Source: an uncultured Phenylobacterium sp.
GTDB lineage: Bacteria > Pseudomonadota > Alphaproteobacteria > Caulobacterales > Caulobacteraceae
DNA length: 6,618 nt
Direction of reading: 5' to 3'
Assembly (NCBI GenBank): GCA_945952175.1
Contig: CAMFHW010000248.1
Location: 1-6,618, forward strand
The position numbers were made by a program, and so were the translations under genes. The notes under the pieces were generated by a model that was given only the letters and a program-made list of their open reading frames with translations, did no database searches and was not told where the DNA came from. Below, piece after piece: positions 6,355 through 6,618 of the stretch (position 1 is the first letter of the stretch; every line of letters begins with the position of its first letter).

Positions 6355-6569
6355 TCAGGCCGCCGCTTGCGCCGGCGTCTTGAAGTGGGCCATGGCGGCG
6401 GCCGCCAAGGCAAGGGCGCCGGCGTGCAGGCCGGCGGCGAGGAGGAAGGCGGCGCCCGGAACGTCCGGGTGGCCGGGCTGGTGGAACCAGGCATAGGCGT
6501 AGCCGAACATCAGTGGCCCGATGATGCCCGACAGCCCGATCAGGCTGGCGTTGGCGCCCTGCAGGCGGC
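6355..6569 (-). CDS. MFS transporter, TCR/Tet family, C-terminal fragment, copy 1 in transcription order
   Basis: The last 70 residues and stop of a fourth paralogous transporter can be read, beginning RLQGANASLIGLSGIIGP and ending AHFKTPAQAAA before TGA (6355-6357). RLQGAN corresponds to the end of the EQGRLQGA signature. SGIIGPLMFGYAYAWF matches ASIIGPVVFGETFAWA of the next gene, and a hydrophobic stretch equivalent to TM12 follows. The missing N-terminal portion (about 340 residues in the paralogues) lies beyond the contig end, where adapter sequence replaces genomic DNA at 6570. The fragment is therefore an assembly truncation and should not be read as a pseudogene. Its stop is 13 nt before the next transporter's start, consistent with one operon whose promoter is outside the window. 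By eye it looks closest to the copy at 5055-6341. Confidence 0.88.
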
Positions 6570-6618
6570 CTGTCTCTTATACACATCTCCGAGCCCACGA
6601 GACAAGAGGCAATCTCGT
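6570..6618 (+). other. Nextera-type sequencing adapter, not genomic
   Basis: The segment reads CTGTCTCTTATACACATCT (6570-6588, the transposon mosaic-end complement), then CCGAGCCCACGAGAC (6589-6603, read-2 linker), then AAGAGGCA (6604-6611, an 8-base i7 index), then ATCTCGT (6612-6618, start of the flow-cell primer). The order and spacing match an Illumina Nextera library end exactly. Base 6570 could be either genomic or adapter C. Translating the reverse strand through it gives MGSEMCIRDR, a peptide typical of adapter-contaminated predicted proteins, so the open frame at 6269-6598 is an artefact. Confidence 0.98.

Noticed and set aside
5091..6383. Plus-strand 430-codon open frame opposite the transporter at 5055-6341
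   Set aside because: The translation is Gln/Arg/His/Gly-rich, without hydrophobic segments or motifs. It is a shadow of the real minus-strand gene.
6342..6494. N-terminal extension of the transporter at 5055-6341
   Set aside because: It overlaps the coding end of the preceding transporter in another frame and is Pro/Ser/Arg-rich, unlike the paralogues.

Overview
The window is high-GC DNA with strong third-position G/C bias. Every gene I can support lies on the minus strand, so the text below follows transcription from right to left. The gene set (an alphaproteobacterial-style RarA start, a lipoprotein Do-type protease, and TetA-type MFS transporters) suggests an alphaproteobacterium, possibly Caulobacterales. 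That placement is inference from style and composition, not from a marker gene. The last 49 bases (6570-6618) are not genomic: they match a Nextera-type Illumina read-2 adapter with an 8-base index, so the sequence is a draft contig whose real end is near 6569.

Right half (about 6569 to 2033): four tandem genes for paralogous 12-helix MFS drug:proton antiporter-like proteins of the TCR/Tet family. The first (6355-6569) is only the last 70 residues of a transporter, cut by the contig end. The second (5055-6341) follows after 13 nt. The third (3816-5048) follows after 6 nt, begins with TTG, and is in the same reading frame as the second, with only TAG and two codons between them. The fourth (2033-3256) is separated from the third by 559 nt of non-coding DNA. 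That gap carries a cluster of TTCGTG/CACGAA repeats, including a perfect 26-bp inverted repeat.

Left half: 65 nt after the fourth transporter is a complete Do/HtrA-family serine protease with a lipoprotein signal, an intact His-Asp-Ser triad and two PDZ domains (534-1967). Immediately after its stop is a perfect 25-bp-arm palindrome (457-529) that looks like a REP-type element. Beyond it is the N-terminal third of rarA, the AAA+ replication-recombination ATPase (3-413), which runs off the left edge.

Functionally, the right half is an efflux-type transporter cluster of unknown substrate. The left half is an envelope quality-control protease beside a replication-fork maintenance gene. No RNA gene, CRISPR array, transposase or regulator gene is visible. 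The points most worth following are the fourfold transporter duplication, with a TM1 Asp-to-Asn change in one copy, the two intergenic repeat families, and the adapter-chimeric contig end.
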